A stretch of 64,000 nt of DNA from Saccharothrix sp. (lineage in GTDB: Bacteria; Actinomycetota; Actinomycetes; Mycobacteriales; Pseudonocardiaceae). Below the pieces are notes generated by a model. It saw nothing but the letters and a program-made list of their open reading frames with translations. It was not told the origin of the DNA and searched no databases. The stretch covers positions 124,001 to 188,000 of the forward strand of contig NZ_JAPSLK010000002.1 in NCBI RefSeq assembly GCF_031180885.1, given 5' to 3'. Of this stretch, positions 33,279 through 41,799 are shown one piece after another; position 1 is the first letter of the stretch; the number at the start of each line of letters is the position of its first letter. A program made the translations under genes and the position numbers.

Positions 33279-34511
33279 GTGGACCTGCTGCCGTGTGGAC
33301 ATGCCGCTCTCGTCGGACGTTCGAGGCTCTGCGAGCACCTCCTGGTGGAGCAACCACCCGATTGCCACCGCAGGCTGACCGGTGTCGGGAGCGGGTTCGA
33401 CCTGGTGTGCCCGGCCTGTGCCGAGGTGACCGACCTGGTCGTGGCGTGCGAGGGGTGCGTCGCGCGGGTCGAGGAGCACGTCCGGGGCTCTGAACTCGGG
33501 TGGCTGCGCGTGCCCGAGGTCCGGTACCTGGACGGCGAGGCGGGCGGCACGTGGGCGGAGCGGGAGTGGCGGGCGGTGGCGCTGGGCGATCGGTGCCTGG
33601 CGCCGCTGCCCGGCGGGTGGCTGGTGCTGACCGCGGACGGGCTGGTGGCGCTGGAGGACGACGGGCCGCGGCTGGTCGCGGAGGTGGACGTGCCGGCGGA
33701 CGAGTCGGACCACCGGCCGCGCAACCAGCGGCGGGCCGCCGTGCACACCTCCGCGGACGGGCGGTTCGCGGCCGTGGTCACCGATTACGGGCAGTTCGGC
33801 ACCGTGGTCGACCTGCGGGACGGTTCCGCCGTCCTGGCCCTGGACCGGGGCGGTTACCACGCCGACACCACCCCGTTCCCGGTCGCCTTCGCGGGGTCGA
33901 CGGTCATCGCCGCGACCTCCTGGAACCGGCTGGACGCGTTCGACGCCGCCACCGGCCGCCTGCTCACCTCGCGCGACCTGTCCCAGCGCTACAGCGGGCT
34001 GTTCCAGGGCTCCCTGCACCCCAGCCCGGACGGCCGGTGGCTGCTGTGCGACGGCTGGCTGTGGAGCCCGGCGGGACAGCCGCGCGTGGTCGACCTCCAG
34101 GCCTGGCTGAACGGGGCCGACCCGTACGCGCCCGAGTCCGCCCGGGTGCTGACGCAGCGCCGGCACGCGTGGGACCAGCCGGCGGCCTGGGTGGACGAGC
34201 GCACGGTGGCCATCCAGCGGATGGGGTTCGACGACGACGCCATGCTGCCCGGCGTCGAGCTGTACACCCTGCCCGAGCACAAGCTGAGCAAGCTGCTCGC
34301 CGGGCCGGACGGGCCGATGTGGGCGCACGACGGCTTGCTGTACGTCTCGACCGACGCCGGGCTGGAGGTGTGGGACCCGGACCCCGGGGCGCGCACCGCG
34401 CTGGTCGAGGGCTTCCGGCCGCACGCCCACAACCCGGCCACGGGCGCGTTCGCGCGGTTGTCCGGCGGGCGGCTCACGACCTGGACGCCGTGCGGCAGGA
34501 TGCCGCGGTGA
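33279..34511 (+). CDS. Zinc-ribbon plus beta-propeller-like protein
   Basis: 410 residues, GTG start with no clear RBS. A four-cysteine ribbon is at Cys45, Cys48, Cys58, Cys61 (CPACAEVTDLVVACEGC). From about residue 90 come beta-rich repeats of quinoprotein/YncE type: CLAPLPGGWLVLTADGLVAL, TSADGRFAAVVTDYGQFG, HPSPDGRWLLCDGWLW, LYVSTDAGLEVWDPDPG. There is no signal peptide, so it should be cytosolic. Its stop overlaps the SF1 helicase start by 4 bp (GTGA), a strong sign that it works with the helicase, perhaps as an adaptor. Confidence 0.78.
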   Translation: MDLLPCGHAALVGRSRLCEHLLVEQPPDCHRRLTGVGSGFDLVCPACAEVTDLVVACEGCVARVEEHVRGSELGWLRVPEVRYLDGEAGGTWAEREWRAVALGDRCLAPLPGGWLVLTADGLVALEDDGPRLVAEVDVPADESDHRPRNQRRAAVHTSADGRFAAVVTDYGQFGTVVDLRDGSAVLALDRGGYHADTTPFPVAFAGSTVIAATSWNRLDAFDAATGRLLTSRDLSQRYSGLFQGSLHPSPDGRWLLCDGWLWSPAGQPRVVDLQAWLNGADPYAPESARVLTQRRHAWDQPAAWVDERTVAIQRMGFDDDAMLPGVELYTLPEHKLSKLLAGPDGPMWAHDGLLYVSTDAGLEVWDPDPGARTALVEGFRPHAHNPATGAFARLSGGRLTTWTPCGRMPR

Positions 34512-37267
34512 CCGTTTCCGCAGTGCTGCGCACGCTGGCGCGGCTCAGCGCGTCCGAGCAGCCGCAACGCGTCCACCTGGACGTCGCCAAGACCGCCGGG
34601 CTGGTGTGGCTGGCCGATGAGCCCGCGGCGTGGACCGCGTTGACCGCCGACCCGGAGGCGGAGCCGGTGCCGTGGCGCGCCGGGCAGTACCTGAAGGACG
34701 CGGTGCAGCGGCTCGCGGCGTTCGACGCGTTGCACCGCGAGGACCGGTTGCTGCGGCTGGGGTGGGCGTTCCTGTGCGGTCCGGCCGAGGTCGAGGGGAA
34801 GCGGCGGCGGGTGTGCCTGCCGCTGGTGTCGCGGCCGGTGCGGCTGGACCACGCGGGCGGGCGGCGGTACGGGCTCCACCCGGCCGGTGACGTCGCGGTG
34901 TACCCGCTGGCCGAGTGGTCCAAGGCGCCCGAGCTGGAGACCGGGCTGGACCGGACCGGCGAGTGGATCACGGCGGCGCTGGCGGCGGCCGGGTTCGCGG
35001 GCGTGCCCGTGCTGGACGCCTCGCACGACCCGAGGGACCACGTCGGCGGTGAGGAACTGGTCGTGGTGGCGGGCGCGGGCCTGCACGCGGGCGAACCGGT
35101 GGTGAGCACCGAACGCGGGTCCGCGCTCTACACGTGGGCGCGCGCCGAGGGCATCGAGGACACCGCGCTGGCCAGGCTGTACGCGCCGGTCGAGGTCGAG
35201 GAGCACGACGAGCCGGTCACCGAGGTGCTGCCGCTGACGCCGAGCCAGCGCGCCGCCGTCCGCGCGGCCCGGTCCGCGCCGGTGACCGTGGTCGGCGGGC
35301 CGCCGGGCAGCGGCAAGACCCACACCCTGGCCGCGATCGCGCTGGACGCCGTCGCCGCCGGGCAGTCCGTGCTGCTGGCCGGCCGCACCCGCAACGCCGC
35401 CGACGTGCTGGGCGCCGCGCTGCGCCGGGCGGGCGGCCCGGTGCCGGTGCTGTTCGGCGACTCCGAGCTGCGCCAGGAGATGGCCCGCGAACTCGGCGAC
35501 GGCCTGGCCCCCGCCGAACGCGACGCGCACGACCTCGACCGGGCGCGGCGGTCGGCCGACGCGGCGGTGGCGCGGGTCGAGCGGGCCGTGGCGGACGCGG
35601 TGCGGGACGAGGAACTGGCCGCGGAGGCGGTGCGGCGGGAAGCGCTCATGGCGGCGCACCGGACCGTTGCGCCGAAAGCGTTCGAGGACACGGATCTCAC
35701 GCGCATCCACGACTTGATGCGGCCGCGCGAAGGGCTGTTCGCCGGCCTGCGGACGCAGTGGGCGCTGCGGTCGGCGCGGCGGCTCGCGGGTGCGGCGGAG
35801 GACACCGACCCGGTCGAGTTGGAAGCCGCGGTGCGGGCCGCCGAGCAGTCCGCCGCGCACGTCCGGCTGGCCGCGAACGGCGGCACGTCGTTGACCGCGC
35901 TGCGCGAGCTGCTCGCCGAGGAGGACGCCAACCGCCACCGCAGCACCGCCGCGTGGCTGGCCGCGCGGACCGGCGGCCGGGGCGCGGGCCCGCGGCGGGC
36001 GGTGGCGGCGCTGGCGCGGGCGTTGCGCTCGGGGCCGGCGGCGCGGCGGCGGGCGCTGGCCGACATCGCGCCGCACGACCTGGTGGCCGCGCTGCCGCTG
36101 TGGGTCGGGACGCTCGCCGAGGTCGAGGACATCCTGCCCGCCGTGCCGGGCATGTTCGACCTGGTCGTGGTGGACGAGGCCAGCCACGTCGACCAGCCGC
36201 TGGCCGCGCCCGCCCTGCTGCGCGGCCGGCGCGCGGTGATCGGCGGCGACCCGCGCCAGTTGCGGCACGTGTCGTTCGTCGGCGACCAGGCCGTGCGCGA
36301 CGCCGTGACCGCCGAGGGCACGGAAGCGCTGGCGGACCGGCTGGACGTGCCGAAGGTGAGCCTGTTCGACGCGGGCGCGGCGGCGGCCGGCGTGCACTGG
36401 CTGACCGAGCACCACCGCTGCGCGCCGCACCTGATCGGGTTCGCCGCCCGGAAGTTCTACGACGGCCGGATCGCGCTGCTCACCACGCACCCGGCGATCG
36501 CCGACGTGGACTGCATCGACACCGAGCACGTCCCCGGCACCCGCGACCGCAAGGGCGTCAACCCGGTCGAGGCGGACGCCGTGCTGGCGCACGTGGGCCG
36601 CCGGATCGCCGCCGGGGTGCGGTCGATCGGCGTGGTGACGCCGTTCCGCGCGCAGGCCGACGCCCTGGAGCGGGCGTTGCTGGACCGGTTGTCGCTGGAC
36701 GAGATCACCACCGGCGGCGTCCGCGTCGGCACCGTGCACGGGGTGCAGGGCTCGGAGTTCGACGAGGTCGTGGTGAGCCTGGCGCTGACCGACGACGACA
36801 AGCCCAACGCGTGGCGGTTCGCGGGCGACCGCAACCTGCTGGCCGTGCTGACCACCCGCGCCCGCCGCCGGGTCCACCTGGTGACCTCCGCGACCCGGCC
36901 GGTCGGCCTGGTCGGCGAGTACCTGCGGCACGCGGAGGTCCCGCCGACCGAGACCGAGGGAGCGGAACCGGCCGACGAGTGGACCGCCCGGCTGGCCGAG
37001 GCGTTGCGGGCGCTGGGGCGGACCGTGCGGACCGGGTACCCGGTCGGCGAGTGGCGGCTGGACCTGGTGGTGGGCGAGGGCGTCGACGCGGTCGCCGTGG
37101 AGACCCGGCCGCACCCGGACGGCGTGGCCGCGCACCTGGCGCGGTGGCGGGCCCTGCACGGCGCGGGCTGGCGGGTGCACGACGCGTTCCCGAGCCGGTT
37201 CGACCGCGACCCGGTCCGGGCGGCGGTGGGCCTGGCGCACGAACTCCCCGCGTCCGCGCCCGTCTGA
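34508..37267 (+). CDS. Upf1-like SF1 helicase with C-terminal restriction-endonuclease-like domain
   Basis: 919 residues from the GTG overlapping the previous stop; the longer upstream frame is a shadow. Motifs: Walker A GGPPGSGKTHTLAA (about 262-275), II VVVDEASHVDQP (about 552-563), III GGDPRQLRHV, V TVHGVQGSEFDEVV, VI TTRARRRVHLV. These define an SF1B Upf1/DNA2-like helicase, with a long helical insertion between motifs I and II. Residues about 820-919 look like a PD-(D/E)xK/DUF559-type fold, with WRLDLVV (Asp about 851) and VAVETRP (Glu about 864); the usual Lys is Arg, so activity is uncertain. Partners: propeller protein upstream, SF2 helicase 73 bp downstream. Confidence 0.87.
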   Translation: MTVSAVLRTLARLSASEQPQRVHLDVAKTAGLVWLADEPAAWTALTADPEAEPVPWRAGQYLKDAVQRLAAFDALHREDRLLRLGWAFLCGPAEVEGKRRRVCLPLVSRPVRLDHAGGRRYGLHPAGDVAVYPLAEWSKAPELETGLDRTGEWITAALAAAGFAGVPVLDASHDPRDHVGGEELVVVAGAGLHAGEPVVSTERGSALYTWARAEGIEDTALARLYAPVEVEEHDEPVTEVLPLTPSQRAAVRAARSAPVTVVGGPPGSGKTHTLAAIALDAVAAGQSVLLAGRTRNAADVLGAALRRAGGPVPVLFGDSELRQEMARELGDGLAPAERDAHDLDRARRSADAAVARVERAVADAVRDEELAAEAVRREALMAAHRTVAPKAFEDTDLTRIHDLMRPREGLFAGLRTQWALRSARRLAGAAEDTDPVELEAAVRAAEQSAAHVRLAANGGTSLTALRELLAEEDANRHRSTAAWLAARTGGRGAGPRRAVAALARALRSGPAARRRALADIAPHDLVAALPLWVGTLAEVEDILPAVPGMFDLVVVDEASHVDQPLAAPALLRGRRAVIGGDPRQLRHVSFVGDQAVRDAVTAEGTEALADRLDVPKVSLFDAGAAAAGVHWLTEHHRCAPHLIGFAARKFYDGRIALLTTHPAIADVDCIDTEHVPGTRDRKGVNPVEADAVLAHVGRRIAAGVRSIGVVTPFRAQADALERALLDRLSLDEITTGGVRVGTVHGVQGSEFDEVVVSLALTDDDKPNAWRFAGDRNLLAVLTTRARRRVHLVTSATRPVGLVGEYLRHAEVPPTETEGAEPADEWTARLAEALRALGRTVRTGYPVGEWRLDLVVGEGVDAVAVETRPHPDGVAAHLARWRALHGAGWRVHDAFPSRFDRDPVRAAVGLAHELPASAPV

Positions 37268-37301
37268 CCCGTGCCGCCTGCGGCGGGTGCGGCGAACGGG
37301 T

Positions 37302-37336
37302 TAGCATCGCGTGCTCAGCGGCCGGACGGGGAGGGC
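37302..37336 (+). promoter_or_regulatory. Possible -10 box and RBS of the SF2 helicase gene
   Basis: TAGCAT at 37302-37307 fits TANNNT. GGGGAGGG around 37328-37336 lies 5-8 bp before tandem GTG codons at 37341 and 37344. This favours those starts over the GTG at 37311, and suggests the SF2 helicase has its own promoter besides read-through. Confidence 0.35.
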
Positions 37337-37340
37337 GGGA

Positions 37341-40300
37341 GTGGTGCGCGGATCGTCCAGCCCACCGGGCGCCGACACGTCCGTCGCGGGCGTCGTCGAA
37401 TCCCGCTGGGGCGTCCGCCCGGAACCCGCGATCGCCCGCTACGCCGAACCCGGCTGGCAGCTGTCCCCCATCCCGGTGGAGAAGCGCTGCCCCCGGTGCG
37501 CGGGCGAACTGCACGGCCTGTTCCGCTCGCACCCGCACCGCGGCAAGCAGCAGTTGCAGGCCGCGGTGGTGTGCGTGACGTGCCCGGCGTCGTTCACGCT
37601 GCGCGAGTTGCAGCTGTCCCAGAAGTCGGTGCTGGGCGACCTGAAGCCGGAAGCGGTGGCCAGGCGCGCCGCCGAAGACGCCCAACTCGCCGCCCTGGCC
37701 CGCGAAGCCCGCACCTTCGAACGCCCCTCGATGCGCTCCGAGGAGCCGCCGCCGGAAATTGTCGGTACCCCGGAGGAGAATGGAACCGGGGGCCGGAGGC
37801 CACGCCTCGGCCAGCCGACAACCGCCGACTCCCCCACCGCTGCCGACCTCACCGCTGCCGACACCCCCGCTGCCGACACCCCCGATCCGACAGCCGCCGA
37901 TCCGGCCGAAGAACCCGCGCGGCCGGTGCGGCGGATGTCGACCACGGTCATGGCGGCGCGCATCCGCTCGATCCTCGCCGGCTCCGAAGCCGTCCCGACC
38001 ACCCAGACCGACGACACCCCGACCCTCCCGCCCCACCTCCTCACCGACCCCGCCCCCGTCTGGTGGTGCAAGACCACCGACCCCACGATGAAACCCCCGC
38101 CCGGCGTCACCGGAGCCCGGGTCGTCCTCCCCGACCGCCCCGAGTTCGACGAACTGCGCGCCCTGCTCACCCAGGAAGGCGTCGAGCACCGCTCCATCAA
38201 GCACTGGCTGGAGCAGGAAACCGTCTCCCGCCAACCCGGCGAACCCCTCCGCGCCACCGCCTGGCTCTCCGAGGTCGGCGGCATCGTCCCGGAGCGCTGC
38301 GAACCCGTCGGCGACGACAAGGCGTGGGCCGCCCGCCTCGCCTTCGACGTCCTCTGGCAGCTCCACGACACCCCCGGCCCGGCCCCCGACCCCACCCCGA
38401 CCACCGACCTGGTCCCGCCGGAGTACCTGCCGTTCCTGCCCTTCCCGGTGCTCAACCCGGCGCAGACCCAGGCCGCGCCGCACATCCTCGACGACGACGC
38501 CCACCTGCTGATCACCGCACCGACCGGCGCCGGCAAGACCGCGATCGGCATGCTGGCCGTCCTGCGCACCATCCTCGAAGAGGGCCGAAAGGCCGCCTGG
38601 CTGGTCCCCCAGCGCTCCCTCACCGACGAACTCGACCGCGAACTGGAGTCCTGGCGCGCACAGGGCCTGCGGGTCGAACGGCTGTCCGGCGAGTACGCCG
38701 TGGACGTCGAACGGGTCCGCGCCGCCGACCTGTGGGTGGCCACGACCGAGAAGTTCGAGGCGATCTGCCGGGCCGCCTCCCTCCAGGCCGCGCTGGGCGA
38801 GGTCGGCTGCATGGTGGTCGACGAGATCCACCTGCTCGGCACCCCCGGCCGCGGCGCGCTGCTGGAAGCCCTGCTGGCTCGTGTCCGGGGCGCGGACTCG
38901 CCGGTGCGGATCGTGGGCCTGTCCGCGACCGTGTCCAACGCCGCCGAGGTCGCCGAGTGGCTGGAGGCGGACCTGGTCGCGACGACGTGGCGGCCGTCCC
39001 GGGTGACCTGGCAGCTGCCGACCATCCCGGCCGCGTCCGGATTCGCCGCCAACGCCCGGTTGCGCGAACAGGTCGTGCTCGACCTCACCGACCGGCACAC
39101 CGCGGAGCAGGGCAGCGTCCTGGTGTTCTGCGGCTCCAAGCGCAACGTCCGCTCCACCGCGATGGCCATCGCCGCCGACCGCGGCGCTCCCGTGCACAGC
39201 GTGGCCGCCGACGACGTGGACGGCCTGACCCGCGTGTGCGCCGAAGTCGGCGTCCGCATGCACTACGCCGACTACGAGCACAAACACGCCGCCGAACGCG
39301 CCTTCCGCGACCGCAAGGCCGACGTCCTGGTGGCCACCTCCACCGTCGCCGCCGGCGTGAACCTGCCCGCCCGCGCGGTGATCGTGCGCGACACCACGGT
39401 CGGCGGCGAACCCATGGACACCTCGATGGTGCTCCAGATGTTCGGCCGGGCCGGGCGGATCGGCGCGGGCGAGACCGAGGGCTGGTCGTACCTGGTGGTC
39501 GACGAGCACCAGCGGGCGGCGTGGCAGACCCGGCTGGTGGCGGGCTACTCGGTGTACTCGCGCATCCACGAGAGCCTGCCCGACCACGTCCTGGCCGAGG
39601 TGTTGCAGGGCCGGATCACCAGCGTGGCCGACGCCGAGGCGTGGTGGGTGGAAACCCTGGCGTACGCCCAAGGCGACGACGCGCTCCAACCCGTCCAGGA
39701 CGCGGTCGCGTTCCTCGTGTCGGAAGGTCATCTCACCGAACGCGACGGCGCGCTGGCGATCACCGAACTCGGCCGGCTGACCGCGCGGATGATGGTGTCG
39801 ACCTACACCGGCCACCGCCTGCGCTACGCCCTGGGCCTGCTCCCCGTCCCAGCCGATCCGGAGGCTGCCGAGGACGCCCTGATCCTCGTGCTGTCGGTGG
39901 CGGTGCGCGATCTGGCCGCGCTGCCGGTGCCGGACCAGGTGCGTCCGGCGGTCGCGACCGTGGTCAAGGCCGGCGGTCGGGCTTCGCAGGTGACCAACAC
40001 GGCCTCAGTCAAGGGCCTGGGGTCCCAGACCACCACCGCTCCCGGTGACCTGGCCCGCGCCGGACTCCTGCTGGCCGCCCGGTCCCCGCACCTGTTCTCC
40101 GGCCGGGCCCGGCGGGTCGCGGCGGGCGTCCCGCTGTCGACCCTGCACCCGGTGTTCGACCAGGCTCCCCGGTTCCTGTCGTGGCTCGCCGCGCAGGGCG
40201 TGCTGGGGACCGTGCACCCGTGGATCGCCGTGGTGGCCGCGGATTTGGACCAGCGCGTGCGGTGGCGGGCGTTGACGCCGAAGCGCGGTGCCGGGCGTTT

Positions 40301-40775
40301 GCTGTGGCTGTGCGAACAGATGGCCACGCGGTCGCGGGCGCACGACCTGGTCCCCGAGATGTGGCGGTCGGCCGTGGCGCGCGGTGTCCGCTCCCCCGAC
40401 TGGCCGCCGGGACGCCCACCGGCCGAGTGCGAACTGGACCAGGCCGGGTACACCGCGTTGCTGCGGGAACGGACCACCGGGGCGCTGCTGGAGGTGCGCG
40501 ACGACCGGGCGTGCGTGTCCGGGACGGTCGCGGCGCAGGCGGTGGCGTGGCGGGGCAAGCAGTACGGGCCGGCGGTGAGCACGAAAGCGGCGACCGAGGT
40601 GGCCTACCCCGAGGGTGAGGAGACCGACAAGGGGGTGGCGGTGTTCACCCGGCGCGGCGACTACAAGGCGTCCGGCTGGCTCGCGGCCTACACGGCTCTG
40701 GCGGAGGACGAGGAACCGGCCCCGGTGAGCAAGCCGTCGCGCCGAGGTCTGGGGGCCGTGCGCCGCGGATTGTGA
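37341..40775 (+). CDS. Ski2-like SF2 DEAD/H helicase with N-terminal zinc ribbon
   Basis: 1144 residues from the GTG at 37341 (RBS-supported). A zinc ribbon has Cys pairs CPRC (about residue 50) and CVTC (about 77). A Pro/Ala/Thr-rich linker (about 140-200) contains the 46-bp repeat and 15-bp tandem repeats. Helicase core: I LLITAPTGAGKT (about 389-400), II VVDEIHLLG (about 493), III GLSATVSN, IV VFCGSKRNVRST, V ATSTVAAGVNLPARAVIV, VI QMFGRAGRIG. This order and the DEIH box fit Ski2/Hel308-type helicases, which unwind RNA or branched DNA. A winged-helix/ratchet-like C-terminus follows. It is in line with the SF1 helicase gene. Confidence 0.88.
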   Translation: MVRGSSSPPGADTSVAGVVESRWGVRPEPAIARYAEPGWQLSPIPVEKRCPRCAGELHGLFRSHPHRGKQQLQAAVVCVTCPASFTLRELQLSQKSVLGDLKPEAVARRAAEDAQLAALAREARTFERPSMRSEEPPPEIVGTPEENGTGGRRPRLGQPTTADSPTAADLTAADTPAADTPDPTAADPAEEPARPVRRMSTTVMAARIRSILAGSEAVPTTQTDDTPTLPPHLLTDPAPVWWCKTTDPTMKPPPGVTGARVVLPDRPEFDELRALLTQEGVEHRSIKHWLEQETVSRQPGEPLRATAWLSEVGGIVPERCEPVGDDKAWAARLAFDVLWQLHDTPGPAPDPTPTTDLVPPEYLPFLPFPVLNPAQTQAAPHILDDDAHLLITAPTGAGKTAIGMLAVLRTILEEGRKAAWLVPQRSLTDELDRELESWRAQGLRVERLSGEYAVDVERVRAADLWVATTEKFEAICRAASLQAALGEVGCMVVDEIHLLGTPGRGALLEALLARVRGADSPVRIVGLSATVSNAAEVAEWLEADLVATTWRPSRVTWQLPTIPAASGFAANARLREQVVLDLTDRHTAEQGSVLVFCGSKRNVRSTAMAIAADRGAPVHSVAADDVDGLTRVCAEVGVRMHYADYEHKHAAERAFRDRKADVLVATSTVAAGVNLPARAVIVRDTTVGGEPMDTSMVLQMFGRAGRIGAGETEGWSYLVVDEHQRAAWQTRLVAGYSVYSRIHESLPDHVLAEVLQGRITSVADAEAWWVETLAYAQGDDALQPVQDAVAFLVSEGHLTERDGALAITELGRLTARMMVSTYTGHRLRYALGLLPVPADPEAAEDALILVLSVAVRDLAALPVPDQVRPAVATVVKAGGRASQVTNTASVKGLGSQTTTAPGDLARAGLLLAARSPHLFSGRARRVAAGVPLSTLHPVFDQAPRFLSWLAAQGVLGTVHPWIAVVAADLDQRVRWRALTPKRGAGRLLWLCEQMATRSRAHDLVPEMWRSAVARGVRSPDWPPGRPPAECELDQAGYTALLRERTTGALLEVRDDRACVSGTVAAQAVAWRGKQYGPAVSTKAATEVAYPEGEETDKGVAVFTRRGDYKASGWLAAYTALAEDEEPAPVSKPSRRGLGAVRRGL
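37756..37801. repeat. 46-bp dispersed hairpin repeat, copy B (inside the SF2 helicase gene)
   Basis: Ungapped 38/46 match to copy A at 8172-8217. The stem here is CCCCGG/CCGGGG: relative to copy A one pair changes from T-G to G-C, which keeps the hairpin. The copy stays in frame and adds residues around EIVGTPEENGTGGRR to the linker of the helicase. Confidence 0.7.
37836..37895 (+). repeat. Four 15-bp tandem units in the helicase linker
   Basis: Units ACCGCTGCCGACCTC, ACCGCTGCCGACACC, CCCGCTGCCGACACC and CCCGATCCGACAGCC encode a TAAD/PAAD-type spacer. It lies 34 bp after the dispersed repeat. Confidence 0.7.
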
Positions 40776-40850
40776 CGTGGGTCATACGTCCTGTGCGGCC
40801 GGGCTCGGTGTCTTCGGGGTGAAGGCAGTCGACAGGTCGGGAGGTCCTGA

Positions 40851-41276
40851 ATGACGACCCACGTTCCTTCCCTCGCCCGGTCCGGTGCGCCACCTGGCGC
40901 GGTGGTGGCCGCCGTGGGGATCGGGGTGCATGCGTTCAACCACGTCACCGTCGTGGTGCAGGACGTGTGGCGGTTCATCGCCGAACCCGCTGCCGCCGGG
41001 GTGAACCGGGGCACCATCTACCACCCGATCAGCGCGGTGCTCTACGTGTGGCTGGCGGTCGGTGTCCACTCCGGACGGTGGTGGGCCAGGCTCGCGATCA
41101 CCGTTCTGCTGGCGTTCCAGGCGGTGGGGCGGTACTTCGTGTTCGTCTCCTACCCGGAGGTCGAGGTGCGGGCCGACCTGGTCAGCGGGTGGGCGTTGTC
41201 CGCCGTCATCCTGACGTTGCTGTGGGTGCCGGCGTCGATGAAGGCGCACTTCGCCAAGGCCCGGCATGACCGCTGA
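40851..41276 (+). CDS. Small integral membrane protein
   Basis: 141 residues, ATG preceded by GGGAGG 6 bp upstream. Four hydrophobic segments: about 16-38 (AVVAAVGIGVHAFNHVTVVV), 57-75 (HPISAVLYVWLAVGVH), 80-100 and 112-130. Conserved-looking charged loops contain RGTIYHP. No family is recognised. It overlaps the sigma-factor gene by 11 bp, so the three genes 40851-42671 form one operon. It may be a sensor or an unrelated passenger. Confidence 0.8.
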   Translation: MTTHVPSLARSGAPPGAVVAAVGIGVHAFNHVTVVVQDVWRFIAEPAAAGVNRGTIYHPISAVLYVWLAVGVHSGRWWARLAITVLLAFQAVGRYFVFVSYPEVEVRADLVSGWALSAVILTLLWVPASMKAHFAKARHDR

Positions 41277-41799
41277 CACGGCGGGGGCGCACCTCACCGT
41301 GGTGGCCGTGTCCGACGACGAGGAGTTCACCGCCTACGTGACGGCGGCCCTGCCCCGGTTGCGCCGGCTCGCCCACGTGCTGTGCGGTGACGGGCACCGG
41401 GGCGATGACGTGGTGCAGATCGCGATCACCAGGCTGTACGCGCACTGGCGCAAAGCCCGCGCGGCGGACGACCTCGACGCCTACGCGCGGACCGTCCTGG
41501 TCCGGGCCTTCCTCAACGAGCACCGGCGGCGGTGGGGGCTGGTCCGGCTGGTGGGCGGGTCCGGCGAGTTGCCGCAGGTCGAGCAGGCGCAGCCGGACGT
41601 CGAGACGCGCGAGGTGGTGTGGGCGGCGTTGCGGCGGGTGCCGCCCAAGGCCCGCGCGGTGCTGGTGCTGCGGTTCGTGGCCGACCTGCCGGTGGCCGAG
41701 GTGGCGCGGGCGCTGCGTTGTTCGGAGAGCACGGTGAAGTCCCAGACCGCGCACGGGCTGGCCGCGTTGCGCCGGCTGCTGGGGAAGGAGGAGCGATGA
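41266..41799 (+). CDS. SigE-family ECF RNA polymerase sigma factor
   Basis: 177 residues. Region 2: EEFTAYVTAALPRLRRLAHVLCGDGHRGDDVVQ, broken here at the conserved D-D-V-V-Q helix. Region 4: VWAALRRVPPKARAVLVLRF and the HTH VAEVARALRCSESTVKSQ. This is the streptomycete SigE-family layout (sigma-70 ECF without region 3). The stop overlaps the next gene by 4 bp (ATGA), and that gene is a membrane protein in the position of an anti-sigma factor. Trigger unknown. Confidence 0.92.
   Translation: MTADTAGAHLTVVAVSDDEEFTAYVTAALPRLRRLAHVLCGDGHRGDDVVQIAITRLYAHWRKARAADDLDAYARTVLVRAFLNEHRRRWGLVRLVGGSGELPQVEQAQPDVETREVVWAALRRVPPKARAVLVLRFVADLPVAEVARALRCSESTVKSQTAHGLAALRRLLGKEER

Noticed and set aside
33279..40775. 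Helicase block as a known DISARM, BREX or Zorya system
   Set aside because: No methyltransferase, PglZ, BrxC, MotAB-like or PLD motif is present in or near the block.
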